Shown piece by piece: positions 18,171 to 27,186 of a stretch of 64,000 nt of DNA; within the stretch, counting starts at the first letter, position 1, and every line of letters begins with the position of its first letter. Both the position numbers and the translations under genes were made by a program. Origin of the DNA: Streptomyces sp. P9-A2 (GTDB lineage: Bacteria; Actinomycetota; Actinomycetes; Streptomycetales; Streptomycetaceae); contig NZ_JAZIFX010000001.1 in assembly GCF_036634175.1 (NCBI RefSeq), positions 930,001 through 994,000 of the forward strand, written 5' to 3'. The notes beneath the pieces were generated by a model. It was not told the DNA's origin. It did not search any database and was given only the letters and a program-made list of their open reading frames with translations.

Positions 18171-19709
18171 ATGCTGCTGTCCCGGCTGGCCCGTGTGTCG
18201 CGGGAGATCGCCGCCACCTCGGCACGGTCCCGGAAGATCGCGCTGCTCGCGGATCTGTTCCGGGACGCGGAGGCGGACGACGTCCCCGTCGTCATCCCGT
18301 ATCTGGCGGGCCGGCTGCCCCAGGGCCGGATCGGCGTGGGCTGGAAGGTCCTGAGCCGGCCGGTCGCCCCGGCGGACCGGCCGGCCCTGACGGTGCGCGC
18401 GGTCGACGCCCGGCTGGGCCGGCTCGCCGAGGTGTCCGGCCCCGGTTCGCAGGCCGAGCGGGCCCTGCTGGTCGGGGAGCTGCTGGGCGCGGCGACCGAG
18501 GACGAGCAGCGGTTCCTGATCGGCCTGCTCACCGGCGAGGTCCGGCAGGGGGCCCTGGACGCGGTCACGGTGGAGGGGCTGGCGCGGGCGACCGGGGCGC
18601 CGCCGGCGGAGGTGCGGCGGGCGGTGATGCTGGCCGGCTCGCTGCAGGCCGTGGCCGGTGCACTGCTGGCGGACGGCCCCGGCGCACTGGAGCGGTTCCG
18701 TCTCACGGTGGGGCGCCCCGTGCTGCCGATGCTGGCGCACAGCGCCTCCTCGGTCGCCTCGGCGGTGGAGAAACTGGGGGCGGTGGCGGTCGAGGAGAAA
18801 CTGGACGGCATCCGCGTCCAGGTGCACCGCGACGGCGACACGGTGCGCGTGCACACCCGCACTCTGGACGACATCACCGACCGGCTGCCCGAGGTGACGG
18901 CGGCGGCACGGGCGTTGCCGGGCGAGCGGTTCGTCCTGGACGGCGAGGTCATCTCCTTCGACGAGGAGGGGCGCCCCCGCTCGTTCCAGGAGACCGCCGG
19001 CCGGGTCGGTTCCCGGGTGGACGTGGCCACGGCCGCCCGGGACGTGCCCGTCTCCGCCGTTTTCTTCGACGCGCTGTCCGTCGACGGCCGTGACCTGCTG
19101 GATCTTCCCTTCGCCGACCGGCACGCGGAGCTGGCCCGGCTGGTGCCGCAGGTCATGCGGGTACAGGGCACCAGGGTGTCCGGGCCCCAGGACGCACAGG
19201 TGGCGGAGGACTTCCTCACCGACACGCTGGCGCGCGGTCACGAGGGCGTCGTGGTCAAGGGACTCGACGCCCCCTACAGCGCCGGGCGGCGCGGCGCGTC
19301 CTGGCTGAAGGTGAAGCCCGTGCACACGCTCGACCTGGTGGTGCTGGCGGCCGAGTGGGGCCACGGACGCCGTACCGGCAAACTGTCCAACCTGCACCTG
19401 GGTGCCCGCACCGCCGACGGCGGCTTCGTGATGCTCGGCAAGACCTTCAAGGGGATGACCGACGTCATGCTGACGTGGCAGACCGAACGGCTGCGCGAAC
19501 TGGCGGTCGACGAGAGCGCGTACGTCGTCACCGTGCGCCCGGAACTCGTCGTGGAGATCGCCTACGACGGCCTCCAGCGCTCCACCCGCTACCCGGCCGG
19601 TGTCACCCTGCGCTTCGCCCGGGTGGTCCGTTATCGCGAGGACAAGCGCCCGGACGAGGCGGACACGGTGGAGGCCCTGCTCGCCGCGCACCCGGAGGCA
19701 GGACCGTGA
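18171..19709 (+). CDS. lig: ATP-dependent DNA ligase
   Basis: 512 residues, matching archaeal-type (DNA ligase I-like) enzymes found in actinomycetes beside the NAD-dependent LigA. The N-terminal DNA-binding helical domain is followed by the nucleotidyl-transferase motif I EEKLDGIRVQVH (Lys 210 forms the AMP adduct), motif IIIa-like FFDALSVDGRDLL, motif IV HEGVVVKGLDAPY and motif V WLKVKP. It seals nicks, probably in repair. The end overlaps the Nudix start (GTGA), suggesting coupled translation. Confidence 0.95.
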   Translation: MLLSRLARVSREIAATSARSRKIALLADLFRDAEADDVPVVIPYLAGRLPQGRIGVGWKVLSRPVAPADRPALTVRAVDARLGRLAEVSGPGSQAERALLVGELLGAATEDEQRFLIGLLTGEVRQGALDAVTVEGLARATGAPPAEVRRAVMLAGSLQAVAGALLADGPGALERFRLTVGRPVLPMLAHSASSVASAVEKLGAVAVEEKLDGIRVQVHRDGDTVRVHTRTLDDITDRLPEVTAAARALPGERFVLDGEVISFDEEGRPRSFQETAGRVGSRVDVATAARDVPVSAVFFDALSVDGRDLLDLPFADRHAELARLVPQVMRVQGTRVSGPQDAQVAEDFLTDTLARGHEGVVVKGLDAPYSAGRRGASWLKVKPVHTLDLVVLAAEWGHGRRTGKLSNLHLGARTADGGFVMLGKTFKGMTDVMLTWQTERLRELAVDESAYVVTVRPELVVEIAYDGLQRSTRYPAGVTLRFARVVRYREDKRPDEADTVEALLAAHPEAGP

Positions 19710-20170
19710 GGGGCACCCGGAGCGCCGGCCTACTGGTGTTCAGACACACCGATCACGGGCTGGAGGTGTTGCTCGGTCATATGGGCGGCCCGTTCTTCGC
19801 CCGCAGGGACGCCGGCGCGTGGACCGTGCCGAAGGGCGAGTACGACGCCGGTGAGACGGCCTGGGACGCGGCGCGCCGGGAGTTCGAGGAGGAACTGGGC
19901 CTGCCGCCGCCCGACGGGGAGGCCGTGCCGCTCGGCGAGGTCCGGCAGCCGGGCGGCAAGACCGTCACGGCCTGGGCCGTCGAGGGCGACCTCGACCCGG
20001 CGGCCGTGGTGCCCGGCACCTTCCGGATGGAGTGGCCGCCGAAGTCGGGGCGGATGCGGGAGTTCCCGGAGCTCGACCGGGTGGAATGGCTCTCCGCGCA
20101 CCGGGCGCGGGAGCTGATCGTCTCCGCCCAGGCGGTGTTTCTCGACCGCTTGGCGGAGCACTCGCCCTGA
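19706..20170 (+). CDS. Nudix hydrolase
   Basis: 154 residues from the GTG that overlaps the ligase stop. The Nudix box G-x5-E-x7-REFEEELG is complete in GEYDAGETAWDAARREFEEE (about residues 47-66). C-terminal features (WPPKSGRMREFPELDRVEWL) fit the MTH1-like group often paired with ligases. A role in nucleotide or nucleic-acid-end sanitation with the ligase is inferred from coupling. Confidence 0.92.
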   Translation: MRGTRSAGLLVFRHTDHGLEVLLGHMGGPFFARRDAGAWTVPKGEYDAGETAWDAARREFEEELGLPPPDGEAVPLGEVRQPGGKTVTAWAVEGDLDPAAVVPGTFRMEWPPKSGRMREFPELDRVEWLSAHRARELIVSAQAVFLDRLAEHSP

Positions 20171-20173
20171 GGA

Positions 20174-20213
20174 ACCCTCCCGCGTTGCGACGCCCACCGT
20201 CGCGCGGGAGGGT
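20174..20213. terminator. hairpin after the ligase-Nudix operon
   Basis: ACCCTCCCGCG / CGCGGGAGGGT outer arms with a nested GCGACG / CGTCGC stem form one long hairpin just past the Nudix stop. Confidence 0.75.
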
Positions 20214-20247
20214 CGACATGCACGCCCCGTCCCCAGGGAGGCCAGCC

Positions 20248-21633
20248 ATGCCCATCGCAACGGTGAATCCGGCGAACGGCGAGACGCTCAGGACGTACGA
20301 GGCCATGGGCGAGGAGGAGACCGAGCGCCGGCTCCAGCTCGCGGAGGCCACGTTCCGCACGTACCGGACGACGACGTTCGAGGAGCGCGCCCGCCTGCTG
20401 CACCGGGCCGCCGGCCTCCTCGACGAGGACCGGGACAGCATCGCCGAGGTGATGACCACCGAGATGGGCAAGCCGGTGGGGCAGTCCCGCGCGGAGGCCG
20501 CCAAGTGCGCCAAGGCGATGCGCTGGTACGCCGACCACGCCGCGGGCCTTCTCGCCGACGAGGAGCCCGACCCGTCCGAGGTGAAGGACTCCGGCGCCTC
20601 CCGGGTCCTGGTGCGCTACCGGCCGCTCGGCCCGGTGCTCGCCGTCATGCCGTGGAACTTCCCGCTGTGGCAGGTCGTACGGTTCGCCGCGCCCACGCTG
20701 ATGGCCGGCAACGTGGGACTGCTCAAGCATGCTTCGAACGTGCCGCAGACCGCCCTGTACCTGGAGGACCTGTTCCACAGGGCGGGCTTCCCCGAGGGCT
20801 GCTTCCAGACCCTGCTCATCGGCTCCGCGGCGGTCGACGACATCCTGCGGGACGAACGGGTCAGGGCGGCCACCCTCACCGGCAGTGAGCCCGCGGGGCG
20901 CGCGGTGGCCGCCACCGCCGGAGAGATGATCAAGAAGACGGTGCTGGAGCTGGGCGGGAGCGATCCGTTCGTCGTGATGCCCTCCGCCGACCTGGACCGG
21001 GCCGCCGAGGTCGCGGTCACCGCGCGGGCGCAGAACAACGGGCAGTCCTGTATCGCCGCCAAGCGGTTCATCGTGCACACGGACGTCTACGACGCGTTCG
21101 CCGAACGCTTCACCCGGGGCATGCGGGCGCTGACGACGGGCGACCCCATGGACGAGGCGACGGATGTCGGCCCGCTCGCCAGTGAGCAGGGCCGAAAGGA
21201 CCTGGCGGAGCTGGTCGACGACGCCGTACGGTCCGGGGCGCGTGTGCTGTGCGGCGGCGAACTCCCCGAGGGGCCCGGCTGGTACTACCCGCCGACCGTC
21301 CTGGCCGGGATCACCCGCGACATGCGCGTCCACCGGGAGGAGGCCTTCGGGCCGGTCGCCACGCTGTACCGGGCGGCCGACCTGGACGAGGCGGTGCTGA
21401 TCGCCAACGACTCCCCGTTCGGCCTGAGTTCCAACGTCTGGACACAGGACGAGGCGGAGGTCGACCGGTTCGTCCGGGACCTGGAGGCGGGCGGCGTCTT
21501 CGTGAACGGGATGACGGCGTCCCATCCGGCGCTCCCGTTCGGCGGGGTCAAGCGGTCCGGGTACGGACGTGAGCTGTCCGGGCACGGAATCCGCGAGTTC
21601 TGCAACATCACCACGGTTTGGCACGGTGCGTGA
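20248..21633 (+). CDS. gabD: NADP-dependent succinate-semialdehyde dehydrogenase-type aldehyde dehydrogenase
   Basis: 461 residues from the ATG at 20248 (MPIATVNPANGE, CAGGGAGG upstream). Class features: the PWNFPLWQVVRFAAPTLMAG motif, the general-base region LELGGSDPFVVMP, the catalytic Cys in NNGQSCIAAKRF and the C-terminal LPFGGVKRSGYGREL. It belongs to the SSADH branch (oxidation of succinate semialdehyde to succinate, GABA use). No GABA transaminase is nearby, so the exact aldehyde is inferred from family. Confidence 0.9.
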   Translation: MPIATVNPANGETLRTYEAMGEEETERRLQLAEATFRTYRTTTFEERARLLHRAAGLLDEDRDSIAEVMTTEMGKPVGQSRAEAAKCAKAMRWYADHAAGLLADEEPDPSEVKDSGASRVLVRYRPLGPVLAVMPWNFPLWQVVRFAAPTLMAGNVGLLKHASNVPQTALYLEDLFHRAGFPEGCFQTLLIGSAAVDDILRDERVRAATLTGSEPAGRAVAATAGEMIKKTVLELGGSDPFVVMPSADLDRAAEVAVTARAQNNGQSCIAAKRFIVHTDVYDAFAERFTRGMRALTTGDPMDEATDVGPLASEQGRKDLAELVDDAVRSGARVLCGGELPEGPGWYYPPTVLAGITRDMRVHREEAFGPVATLYRAADLDEAVLIANDSPFGLSSNVWTQDEAEVDRFVRDLEAGGVFVNGMTASHPALPFGGVKRSGYGRELSGHGIREFCNITTVWHGA

Positions 21634-21658
21634 CGCTCCCGCGGCTACGATCCGGTCT

Positions 21659-21895
21659 GTGAACCGCGAAGTGACTCTGCCTCTGATCGTCGACCACCGC
21701 GGCACCTTGCAGGTCTCCGCGGCGGACGTGAGCAAATTGCTGCGCACGATGGGCGGGCGGTGGCTGCATCTCGTGGAGTCCGGCGACGAGCAACTCGACG
21801 AGGACACGGTCGCCGCGCTCACCATCGAACTGGCGAAGCTGGCCGACCGGATCGACGTGGCGTGCATCGCCCACAGCAGCGGGGGCAGGGCCTGA
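21659..21895 (+). CDS. small conserved protein (DUF6213-like)
   Basis: 78 residues from a GTG (VNREVTLPLIVDHRGTLQVS). The sequence alternates beta-like and helical segments (VSKLLRTMGGRWLHLVESGDEQLDEDTVAALTIELAKLADRID) and looks like the small Streptomyces family I recall as DUF6213. No enzymatic motif or membrane segment is present. The stop lies inside a terminator hairpin. The function is unknown. Confidence 0.7.
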   Translation: MNREVTLPLIVDHRGTLQVSAADVSKLLRTMGGRWLHLVESGDEQLDEDTVAALTIELAKLADRIDVACIAHSSGGRA

Positions 21896-21906
21896 GGCCT
21901 GCCCCC
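21881..21906. terminator. hairpin between convergent genes
   Basis: GGGGGCAGG / CCTGCCCCC with an eight-base centre, overlapping the last codons of the small gene and lying between it and the convergent TenA-like gene; it can serve both. Confidence 0.7.
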
Positions 21907-21941
21907 GGAGAAGCGCGGGCGGCGGTCTGCCGGTCGCGTGC

Positions 21942-22604
21942 TCACACCGGCCGGAGCAGCGTCCTCCAGAACAGCGACTCGTAGCTCTGCAGCAGGTGGC
22001 CGTACCCCCGCGCCAGGCTCTCGTCGAGGCGGCCCGTGTCCAGGCCGTCCTGGACCGCTTCCGCGGCCGTCCGGTCCAGGCCGGGAACCGGTTCGGCGAA
22101 GAAGTCGAAGAACGCGCAGGCCTCGTCGGTGAAGCCGTAGTGGGTGCGCAGCGCCTCGGCGATGGTGGCGCAGTAGCCGCCCCAGGCCGAGAAGTTGGCG
22201 GTCACGGAGAGGACGGCGTCCGCCGGTGCCGCGTTGAGGGCCAGCCAGGCGACGTAGGCGGGGTATGCCTGGCAGCCCGGCAGGGGGTCGTACGACGCCG
22301 CACGCTCCCGGTCCACGCCGCAGGCCGCGGCGAAGGAGTCCAGCCGCGCCGCCGCCAGGTCCTCGCCCTCGGCCAGGGCGGTGAAGTACGCGGCGGCCCG
22401 CGGCTGGTCCGCGGAGCGGTCCGCCAGGTGCCGGAACGCACGGCGGTCGGCGGGGATCACCCAGTTCTGTTCCAGGGCGAGCGCGGCCAGGGTGTCCCGG
22501 CCGGCCTCACCGCGGGCGATCAGCGGTACGAGCGGGTTGGACCGGGGGTCCGGGGCCAGTTCCCGCGTGATCGTCTCCAGCAGTTCCCGGGCCGTGCGCG
22601 TCAT
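21942..22604 (-). CDS. TenA/heme-oxygenase-fold protein
   Basis: 220 residues from ATG (MTRTARELLETITRELAPDP). All-helical sequence typical of the TenA/PqqC/heme-oxygenase superfamily: ALALEQNWVIPADRRAFRHL, AAYFTALAEGEDLAAARLDSF and VLSVTANFSAWGGYCATIAEALRTHYGF. A Cys residue lies in the region where TenA thiaminases keep their nucleophile, but I cannot confirm the site. It is often misannotated as a transcriptional regulator. It stands alone, not in a thiamine operon, so thiaminase activity is uncertain. Confidence 0.75.
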   Translation of the reverse strand: MTRTARELLETITRELAPDPRSNPLVPLIARGEAGRDTLAALALEQNWVIPADRRAFRHLADRSADQPRAAAYFTALAEGEDLAAARLDSFAAACGVDRERAASYDPLPGCQAYPAYVAWLALNAAPADAVLSVTANFSAWGGYCATIAEALRTHYGFTDEACAFFDFFAEPVPGLDRTAAEAVQDGLDTGRLDESLARGYGHLLQSYESLFWRTLLRPV

Positions 22605-22786
22605 CGCGGTCTCCGTCGCGTCGGTCGGCCGGTCCGTGGGGCGACCGGCTCCCCACCATGGTCCCCCAGGGGCCGGGCGGACGTCATCCGCGATGACTCG
22701 GCAACGCGACGGAGCGGCGGCCCGGCGGTGTGGTTCCCGCTGCCGGGCCGGCTCCGCTCCCCGCCTCAGCTCCTTGCGTGCGGCGC

Positions 22787-24013
22787 CTAGCGGATGGGCA
22801 TGCCGGACAGGGTGCGGGCGATGACCAGGCGCTGGATCTCGCTCGTGCCCTCGAAAATGGTGTAGATGGCGGCGTCGCGGTGCATGCGCTCCACCGGGTA
22901 CTCGCGCGTATAGCCGTTGCCGCCGAGGATCTGTACGGCCTGGGCGGTGACCTGCTTGGCGGTCTCGCTGGCGTACAGCTTGGACATGGAGCCCTCGGCC
23001 GCGGTGAAGGGCTTGCCGTTCACCGCCATCCAGGAGGCACGCCACACCAGGAGGCGGGCGGCGTCGATCTGGGTGCGCATGTCGGCCAGCTGGAAGGCGA
23101 CGCCCTGGTTGTCGATGATCGGGCGGCCGAACTGCTCGCGGGTCTGCGCGTACTCCATGGCGACCTCGTAGGCCGCGCGGGCGGTGCCGACCGCCATGGC
23201 GCCGACCGCCGGACGGGACGCCTCGAAGGTGGCCATCGCGGCGTTCTTCACCCTCTCTCCGCCCTGCTGGGCCCGCTCCCGGGCGCGGGCGAGGCGCTCG
23301 TCGAGCTTCTCCTTGCCGCCGAGCAGGCAGGAGCCGGGCACACGGACGTTGTCCAGGATCACCTCGGCGGTGTGCGAGGCGCGGATGCCGTGCTTCTTGA
23401 ACTTCTGGCCCTGGGAGCAGCCGGGGGTGTTCGGCGGAATGATGAACGAGGCGTGGCCCTTGGAGCCGAGCCCGGGGCCGACGACCGCCACGACGACGTG
23501 GACGTTGGCGATGCCGCCGTTGGTCGCCCAGGTCTTGGTGCCGTTGATCACCCACTCGTCCTTGGCCTCGTCGTACACGGCACGCGTCCGCATGGAGGCG
23601 ACGTCGGAGCCGGCGTCGGGCTCGGAGGAGCAGAAGGCGGCGACCTTGACGTCGTTGACGTCGCCGTACATCTGGGGGATCCAGGTGCCGATCTGCTCCT
23701 CGGTGCCGTTGGCGAGGACGCCGACGGCGGCGAGGCCGGTACCGACGATCGACAGGGCGATGCCGGCGTCGCCCCAGAACAGTTCCTCCATCGCCGTGGG
23801 GATGCCGAGGCCGGTGGCGTCGAAGTACTGCTGGGCGTAGAAGTCGAGCGAGTAGATGCCGACCTTGGCGGCCTCCTGGATGACCGGCCAGGGAGTCTCC
23901 TCGCGCTCGTCCCACTCGGCGGCCGCGGGGCGGATCACATCGGCGGCGAAGCCATGGAGCCAGTCCCGGACTTCCCTCTGTTCGTCGTTGAGCTCCATGG
24001 TGAACTCGGCCAT
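22787..24013 (-). CDS. acyl-CoA dehydrogenase
   Basis: 408 residues from the ATG at 24013 ([18 protein letters not shown]), preceded by GGAGGGG; an upstream ATG gives eight extra residues. Full family motifs are present: [73 protein letters not shown] and the catalytic-Glu motif [17 protein letters not shown] central insertion ([20 protein letters not shown]) is seen in some actinobacterial members. It performs alpha,beta-dehydrogenation in fatty-acid oxidation. It is divergent from a TetR regulator that probably represses it. Confidence 0.94.
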   Translation of the reverse strand: MAEFTMELNDEQREVRDWLHGFAADVIRPAAAEWDEREETPWPVIQEAAKVGIYSLDFYAQQYFDATGLGIPTAMEELFWGDAGIALSIVGTGLAAVGVLANGTEEQIGTWIPQMYGDVNDVKVAAFCSSEPDAGSDVASMRTRAVYDEAKDEWVINGTKTWATNGGIANVHVVVAVVGPGLGSKGHASFIIPPNTPGCSQGQKFKKHGIRASHTAEVILDNVRVPGSCLLGGKEKLDERLARARERAQQGGERVKNAAMATFEASRPAVGAMAVGTARAAYEVAMEYAQTREQFGRPIIDNQGVAFQLADMRTQIDAARLLVWRASWMAVNGKPFTAAEGSMSKLYASETAKQVTAQAVQILGGNGYTREYPVERMHRDAAIYTIFEGTSEIQRLVIARTLSGMPIR

Positions 24014-24049
24014 GTCCCCTCCAGCGGCGTCACACATACGTGTTACTTG

Positions 24050-24071
24050 CGGTAACCGCAGTCTGTTACCG
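24050..24071. promoter_or_regulatory. inverted repeat CGGTAAC-N8-GTTACCG, candidate TetR operator
   Basis: Perfect 7-bp arms with an eight-base spacer in the gap between the acyl-CoA dehydrogenase and the TetR gene; a further TGTTAC lies just outside at 24041. The position, 36 bases before the dehydrogenase start, suits repression of that gene and possibly autoregulation. Confidence 0.65.
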
Positions 24072-24184
24072 GCTGGTAGAGAAAGTCAACTCCTCCGGAC
24101 CCCCGTCATCCCGTTCGCCGCTGGTCACACCGTCAGTGTTAGTTTGCGCAGGCGTCAACGAATCAGCAGGGGTGGGGAGAAATC

Positions 24185-24826
24185 ATGGACACCACACAGC
24201 GGACCGATCAGCAGCGGTCCGCCGACCGCCGCCGGCGTGAGCTGCTGGAGGCCGCCGACCGGGTGGTACTGCGTGACGGCCCGCATGCCTCGATGAACGC
24301 GATCGCCGCCGAGGCGGGCATCACCAAACCGATCCTCTACCGGCACTTCGGCGACAAGGGAGGACTGTACGCCGCCCTCGCCCAGCGGCACACCGATGCC
24401 CTGCTGGCCTCGTTGCGGGCGGCGTTGGATGCCCCGGCGGACCGGCGGGAGCGGGTCGAGAACACCCTGGACACCTATCTCGCGGCGATCGAACTGCGTC
24501 CCCAGGTGTACCGGTTCCTGATGCACCCGGCGGAGGGCTCCCCCGGCGACCAGGGCTTCGACGTCGGCAAGCACTCGGCGCCGCTGCTGCGGCGCATGGG
24601 CGAGGAACTGGCCCAGGTCATCGAGGAGCGGCTGGACCTCGGCCCCGGCAGTCAGCAACTGGCCCGCGTGTGGGGGCACGGAATCGTCGGCATGATGCAC
24701 GCGGCCGGCGACTGGTGGCTCGGCGAACGGCCGTGCTCCCGAGCCGAGTTGGTGCGCAGCCTGGCCGACCTGCTGTGGGGCCGGCTGGCGGCGGCGGGCG
24801 ACCGGGTCGGCGGGCCGGGGTTCTGA
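24185..24826 (+). CDS. TetR-family transcriptional regulator
   Basis: 213 residues. Standard N-terminal helix-turn-helix (residues about 15-60: HASMNAIAAEAGITKPILYRHFGDKGGLYAAL) and an all-helical ligand domain of the type common in fatty-acid regulators. It is divergent from an acyl-CoA dehydrogenase gene, with a clear palindrome between, so an acyl-CoA-responsive repressor is the best guess. Confidence 0.92.
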   Translation: MDTTQRTDQQRSADRRRRELLEAADRVVLRDGPHASMNAIAAEAGITKPILYRHFGDKGGLYAALAQRHTDALLASLRAALDAPADRRERVENTLDTYLAAIELRPQVYRFLMHPAEGSPGDQGFDVGKHSAPLLRRMGEELAQVIEERLDLGPGSQQLARVWGHGIVGMMHAAGDWWLGERPCSRAELVRSLADLLWGRLAAAGDRVGGPGF

Positions 24827-25176
24827 GCCCGGCCCCGGCCCCGGCCCGCCTCGGCCGGCCGGCCGGCCCGCTCCACCGGTTCCGCCGGCTCCAGGAGACC
24901 GCCCGTCCTTCGGTCCCGCCCGCTCCCTCGGTCCCGCCCGCTGTCGGCGCGTCCACCCTCTGTCGGTGCGTCCACCCGCTCTCGGTGCGTCCACCAGGTC
25001 GTGGGCGTCGGCCAGGTCGTGGGCGTCGGCCCGCTCGATCCAGGTGTCGGTGCCCCCGGCGCCCGGCACCGCCGCCGTGAGGCCGGTGCCGGCCGGGCCG
25101 GCGGGGGCCCGCAGCAGGAACTCGTCGACCGTGGCCGTGCCCAGCGGTGCGTCCACAGGCTCGGGATGCCGACCCC
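24827..25176. other. 350-base gap with several short direct repeats
   Basis: No convincing gene. The stretch contains a CCCCGG run, two copies of CGGTCCCGCCCGCT, three of TCGGYGCGTCCACC and two of CAGGTCGTGGGCGTCGG. The minus strand just before def reads through without stops and has a protein-like segment (VDEFLLRAPAGPAGTG) that might be a decayed gene, but the repeats below it make a real product unlikely. Confidence 0.5.
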
Positions 25177-25755
25177 TCAGCCCTCCGCCTTCGAAGCACC
25201 ACCCGCCCCCCGGTCCCGCCCGTTCCAGGAGGCCCGCCGCACCTGGCGGTCGAGCCTGCGCCGGCGCAGGCCGGTCAGGCGGTCGGCGTAGACGCGGCCC
25301 TCCAGGTGGTCGCACTCGTGCTGCAGGCACCGGGCGAAGAAACCCGTGCCGTGCACGGTGACCGGGTCCCCGGCCGCCATGCGGCCCTCGACGACCGCGT
25401 GGTCGTGACGTTCCGTCCCCGCCTCCAGGCCCGGCAGCGACAGACAGCCCTCCGGGCCGCGCACCACCACCCCGTCCGTCTCGACCAGCCGCGGGTTGAC
25501 CACATGTCCCAGGTGACGGACGTCGTCGTCGTCCGGACAGTCGTACACGAACACCCGCAGCGGTACGCCTATCTGGTTGGCGGCCAGGCCCACCCCCTGC
25601 GCGGCGTACATCGTCGCGAACAAGTCCTCCACGAGGCGGGCCAGTTCCGGGCCGAAGTCGGTCACCTCCTCGCAGGGCGCGTGCAGCACCGGGTCGCCGA
25701 GCAGAATGAGGGGCCGGACACGACCGTGGACACCGGGGATGGAACCGTCTCGCAT
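25177..25755 (-). CDS. def: peptide deformylase
   Basis: 192 residues. All three signature motifs are intact: GVGLAANQ (54-61), EGCLS (102-106) and HECDH (146-150), which supply the metal-binding Cys and two His plus the catalytic Glu. It removes the formyl group from nascent proteins. The start (MRDGSIPGVHGRV) has no obvious ribosome-binding site, so translation may be leaderless. The last 15 or so residues are Gly/Arg/Ala-rich. It is divergent from murT. Confidence 0.96.
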   Translation of the reverse strand: MRDGSIPGVHGRVRPLILLGDPVLHAPCEEVTDFGPELARLVEDLFATMYAAQGVGLAANQIGVPLRVFVYDCPDDDDVRHLGHVVNPRLVETDGVVVRGPEGCLSLPGLEAGTERHDHAVVEGRMAAGDPVTVHGTGFFARCLQHECDHLEGRVYADRLTGLRRRRLDRQVRRASWNGRDRGAGGASKAEG

Positions 25756-25904
25756 GGCGGTCAGAGTACGGTCCTTTGCAGCAACGCCCGTCTCATGGGG
25801 GGTGACGTGGTTCTGGAGTGCGAATGGTTCTCGATAGGCTGAGGTTCACACCACGTGGCCGCCAGCCACAGGCGCGGCGCGTACGCAAGGAGGATCGAGA
25901 CTAG

Positions 25905-27143
25905 ATGGCAGGCAACTCGGACCCGCTCACGCCGCGGGCCAAGCTGGCCGTGACCGCCGGCAGGGCGGTCGCAGCGGCATCACGCGCCGCGGGACGCGGC
26001 AGCGGTTCGGTGATCGGCGGCCGGGTGGCGCTCAAACTCGACCCCGACCTCCTCGCCCGGCTCGCCCAGAACCTGGACTGCATCCTGGTGTCGGCGACCA
26101 ACGGCAAGACCACCACCACCCGCCTCATCGCGGAGGCCCTGCGGGCCGCCGGGCCGGTCGTGTCCAACGCCCTGGGCGCCAACATGCCCGCGGGCATCAC
26201 CTCGGCACTCGCGGGCGGCTCGGAGTCGAAGTTCGGCGTCATAGAGGTCGACGAGAAGTACCTCGCCGGCGTCGCCCGGGACACCGACCCCAAGTGCATC
26301 GCCCTGCTCAACCTCTCCCGCGACCAGCTCGACCGGTCCGGTGAGACGCGGATGCTCGCGGAGAACTGGCGCGAGGGCCTGGCCGGTTCCAAGGCGGTCG
26401 TCGTCGCCAACTGCGACGACCCGCTGGTCGTATGGGCCGCGTCCTCCTCCGCCAATGTGATCTGGGTCGCCGCGGGCCAGATGTGGAAGGACGACGCCTG
26501 GTCCTGCCCGTCCTGCGGCGGCGTGATGCAGCGCCCCGGAGACGACTGGTTCTGCAACGAGTGCGGATTCCGCCGGCCCACCCCGAGCTGGGCGCTCTCC
26601 GGCGACCACGTCCTCGACCCGCACGGCTCCGCCTGGCCGATCCACCTCCAGCTGCCGGGCCGCGCCAACAAGGCCAACGCCACGAGCTCCGCGGCCGTGG
26701 CCGCGGTGTTCGGGGTGCCCCCGCAGGTCGCCCTGGAGCGCATGTACCAGGTGCAGGCCGTCGCCGGCCGGTACGACGTCGTCCAGTACCAGGGCCGTGA
26801 CCTGCGGCTGCTGCTCGCCAAGAACCCCGCGGGCTGGCTGGAGACGTTCTCGCTCATCGACCCGCCGCCCACCCCGGTGATCCTCTCGGTGAACGCCCGC
26901 TCCGCCGACGGCACCGACACCTCCTGGCTGTGGGACGTCGACTACACCCGGCTGGCCGGCCACCCGATCGTCGTCCTCGGCGACCGGAAGCTGGACCTCG
27001 CGGTGCGGCTCGAGGTCGCGAACCAGCAGTTCCAGGTCTGCGATGACCTCGACCGGGCGCTCCAGCAGTGCCCGCCCGGCCGGATCGAGGTCATCGCCAA
27101 CTACACCGCGTTCCAGGACCTGCGCCGCCGCGTCGGCAACTGA
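25905..27143 (+). CDS. murT: lipid II isoglutaminyl synthase, MurT subunit
   Basis: 412 residues of the Mur-ligase superfamily with the C-terminal DUF1727 domain. The ATP loop SATNGKTTTTRL lies near residues 64-74, and a Cys4 zinc ribbon (CPSCGG and CNECG, about 200-222) is inserted in the central domain, as known for MurT. With GatD it amidates the alpha-carboxyl of D-Glu in lipid II to D-isoglutamine. AAGGAGG lies 11 bases before the ATG. gatD follows after 43 bases. Confidence 0.95.
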   Translation: MAGNSDPLTPRAKLAVTAGRAVAAASRAAGRGSGSVIGGRVALKLDPDLLARLAQNLDCILVSATNGKTTTTRLIAEALRAAGPVVSNALGANMPAGITSALAGGSESKFGVIEVDEKYLAGVARDTDPKCIALLNLSRDQLDRSGETRMLAENWREGLAGSKAVVVANCDDPLVVWAASSSANVIWVAAGQMWKDDAWSCPSCGGVMQRPGDDWFCNECGFRRPTPSWALSGDHVLDPHGSAWPIHLQLPGRANKANATSSAAVAAVFGVPPQVALERMYQVQAVAGRYDVVQYQGRDLRLLLAKNPAGWLETFSLIDPPPTPVILSVNARSADGTDTSWLWDVDYTRLAGHPIVVLGDRKLDLAVRLEVANQQFQVCDDLDRALQQCPPGRIEVIANYTAFQDLRRRVGN

Positions 27144-27186
27144 CCCGGCCGGCGCATCGCGACGTACTCACAAGGACAGTGACTTC

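Noticed and set aside
13000..22600. Secondary-metabolite or phage island
   Set aside because: No PKS, NRPS, terpene synthase, integrase or phage structural genes; composition and gene types are ordinary Streptomyces core.
24827..25330. Minus-strand open frame through the def-TetR gap as a gene
   Set aside because: The sequence is dominated by short direct repeats with no motif, and most of the frame is antisense to def or tetR.
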